Shown here: positions 63,229 through 64,000 of the stretch, in pieces
Layout of the letters: every line of letters starts with the position of its first letter
Numbering within the stretch: the first letter of the stretch is position 1
From: Nemopilema nomurai
Lineage: Eukaryota; Cnidaria; Scyphozoa; Rhizostomeae; Rhizostomatidae
Direction of reading: 5' to 3'
Assembly: GCA_003864495.1 (NCBI GenBank)
Contig: ML133383.1
Coordinates: 1,137,560-1,201,559, forward strand
Length of the DNA stretch: 64,000 nt
Notes under the pieces: generated by a model
Told to the model about the DNA's origin: nothing
Database searches by the model: none
What the model saw: the letters and a program-made list of their open reading frames with translations, nothing else
Position numbers and translations under genes: made by a program

Positions 63229-64000
63229 CTAGAAACAAAATAAACTCTAGTTATAATACATTTTAAAACTTCTACAAAACCAGCAAAGCATATAAAAGAT
63301 AGGAATCACTTCTAAAACTAGGAATCAAGTGAAGATCTTGTTTTTGGCAAAGCTTTATCAAGAAATCATCAAGAGCTTTCATTTGAGAACATGTAAATTG
63401 CAAAAAAAATAAATAAATAATAATTCAGAGCTACTCTAGTATCAGTTAAGCAGAATATTGTCAGAGTAGTAAATAATTCTAAAATTACTTCAGTTTATGA
63501 ATTACGAAATTTTAGCAAATTTTCTTATTTAAAGTTTTTGTATTCTTGCATCATAGGAACATAAGGAATGGTAGCTGCTTACAGAAAGTTTTACTAATTG
63601 CATTAAGTTCACTTTTAAAATTCAGTTTCAAATTCTATCTAAAAAGCGTCACACACTTATAGAACAAATCTGGCTGAAAAAAGGTTATTTTGTGCTGGTT
63701 CATAAGACTTGGTTCACAATACTTTGCACCATTTTAGACAACAGATTGGCTTAAGAAAAGCTAAGGGTTTTATTGAAAATATGGTGGTGATAGATGTGAT
63801 TATAACAATATCCAGTTGCAGTTTGTTGATGATTATACCCTTGAAAATATGAAACATAATAACAAAAGTCTGTTTTTCAGTAAAAACTCCAAAAATAGTT
63901 TACCGTCATAAAAACATAAAAACAGAGAGGAGAGGGAATCCCACTAGCCATGTTGCTGGCTAGCATTAAGAACACAGATGCTTAAGCAGTGGCTAAGAAT
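63229..64000. other. COPB1 intron running off the window
   Basis: Intronic: the preceding COPB1 exon is not found before the window edge. The sequence is AT-rich, with an A-rich run near 63400-63422. No other feature is seen. Confidence 0.6.

Overview
The window reads as animal nuclear DNA: AT-rich, with genes split into short exons (50-290 bp) by GT-AG introns and separated by long non-coding stretches full of minisatellites and small inverted-repeat elements. Protein families and gene structure suggest an invertebrate metazoan; a cnidarian (anthozoan) is my best guess, but that is inference. All recognised protein-coding genes lie on the minus strand.

Region by region. 1-7.9 kb has no recognisable gene but holds two inverted-repeat (MITE/foldback-like) elements and an 89-bp G-rich minisatellite. 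7.9-9.1 kb carries a broken hAT-transposase-like remnant. 14.2-22.1 kb (minus) is an H-NOX/soluble guanylate cyclase beta-like gene. Its haem-sensor exon and a huge 1607-bp second exon are open, but the cyclase catalytic exons lack both metal-binding Asp residues and then contain frameshifts and stops. 23-37 kb is gene-poor and contains four different minisatellites. 37.6-48.5 kb (minus) is a head-to-tail tandem pair of six-exon zinc-dependent medium-chain dehydrogenases (355 residues each). 49.6-63.2 kb (minus) is the 3' 20 exons of COPB1 (coatomer beta subunit), whose 5' part lies beyond the right edge.

The genes are not an operon and no joint pathway is implied: COPB1 is vesicle-coat housekeeping, the dehydrogenases are polyol/alcohol-type oxidoreductases, and the cyclase-like gene is a gas-sensor relative. 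The most unusual items are the roughly 480-residue disordered insertion inside the HNOBA region of the cyclase, the decay of its catalytic half, and exon-restricted near-identity between the two dehydrogenases. One conserved COPB1 exon also has a frame break that looks like short homopolymers, so some frameshifts in this window may be assembly errors.
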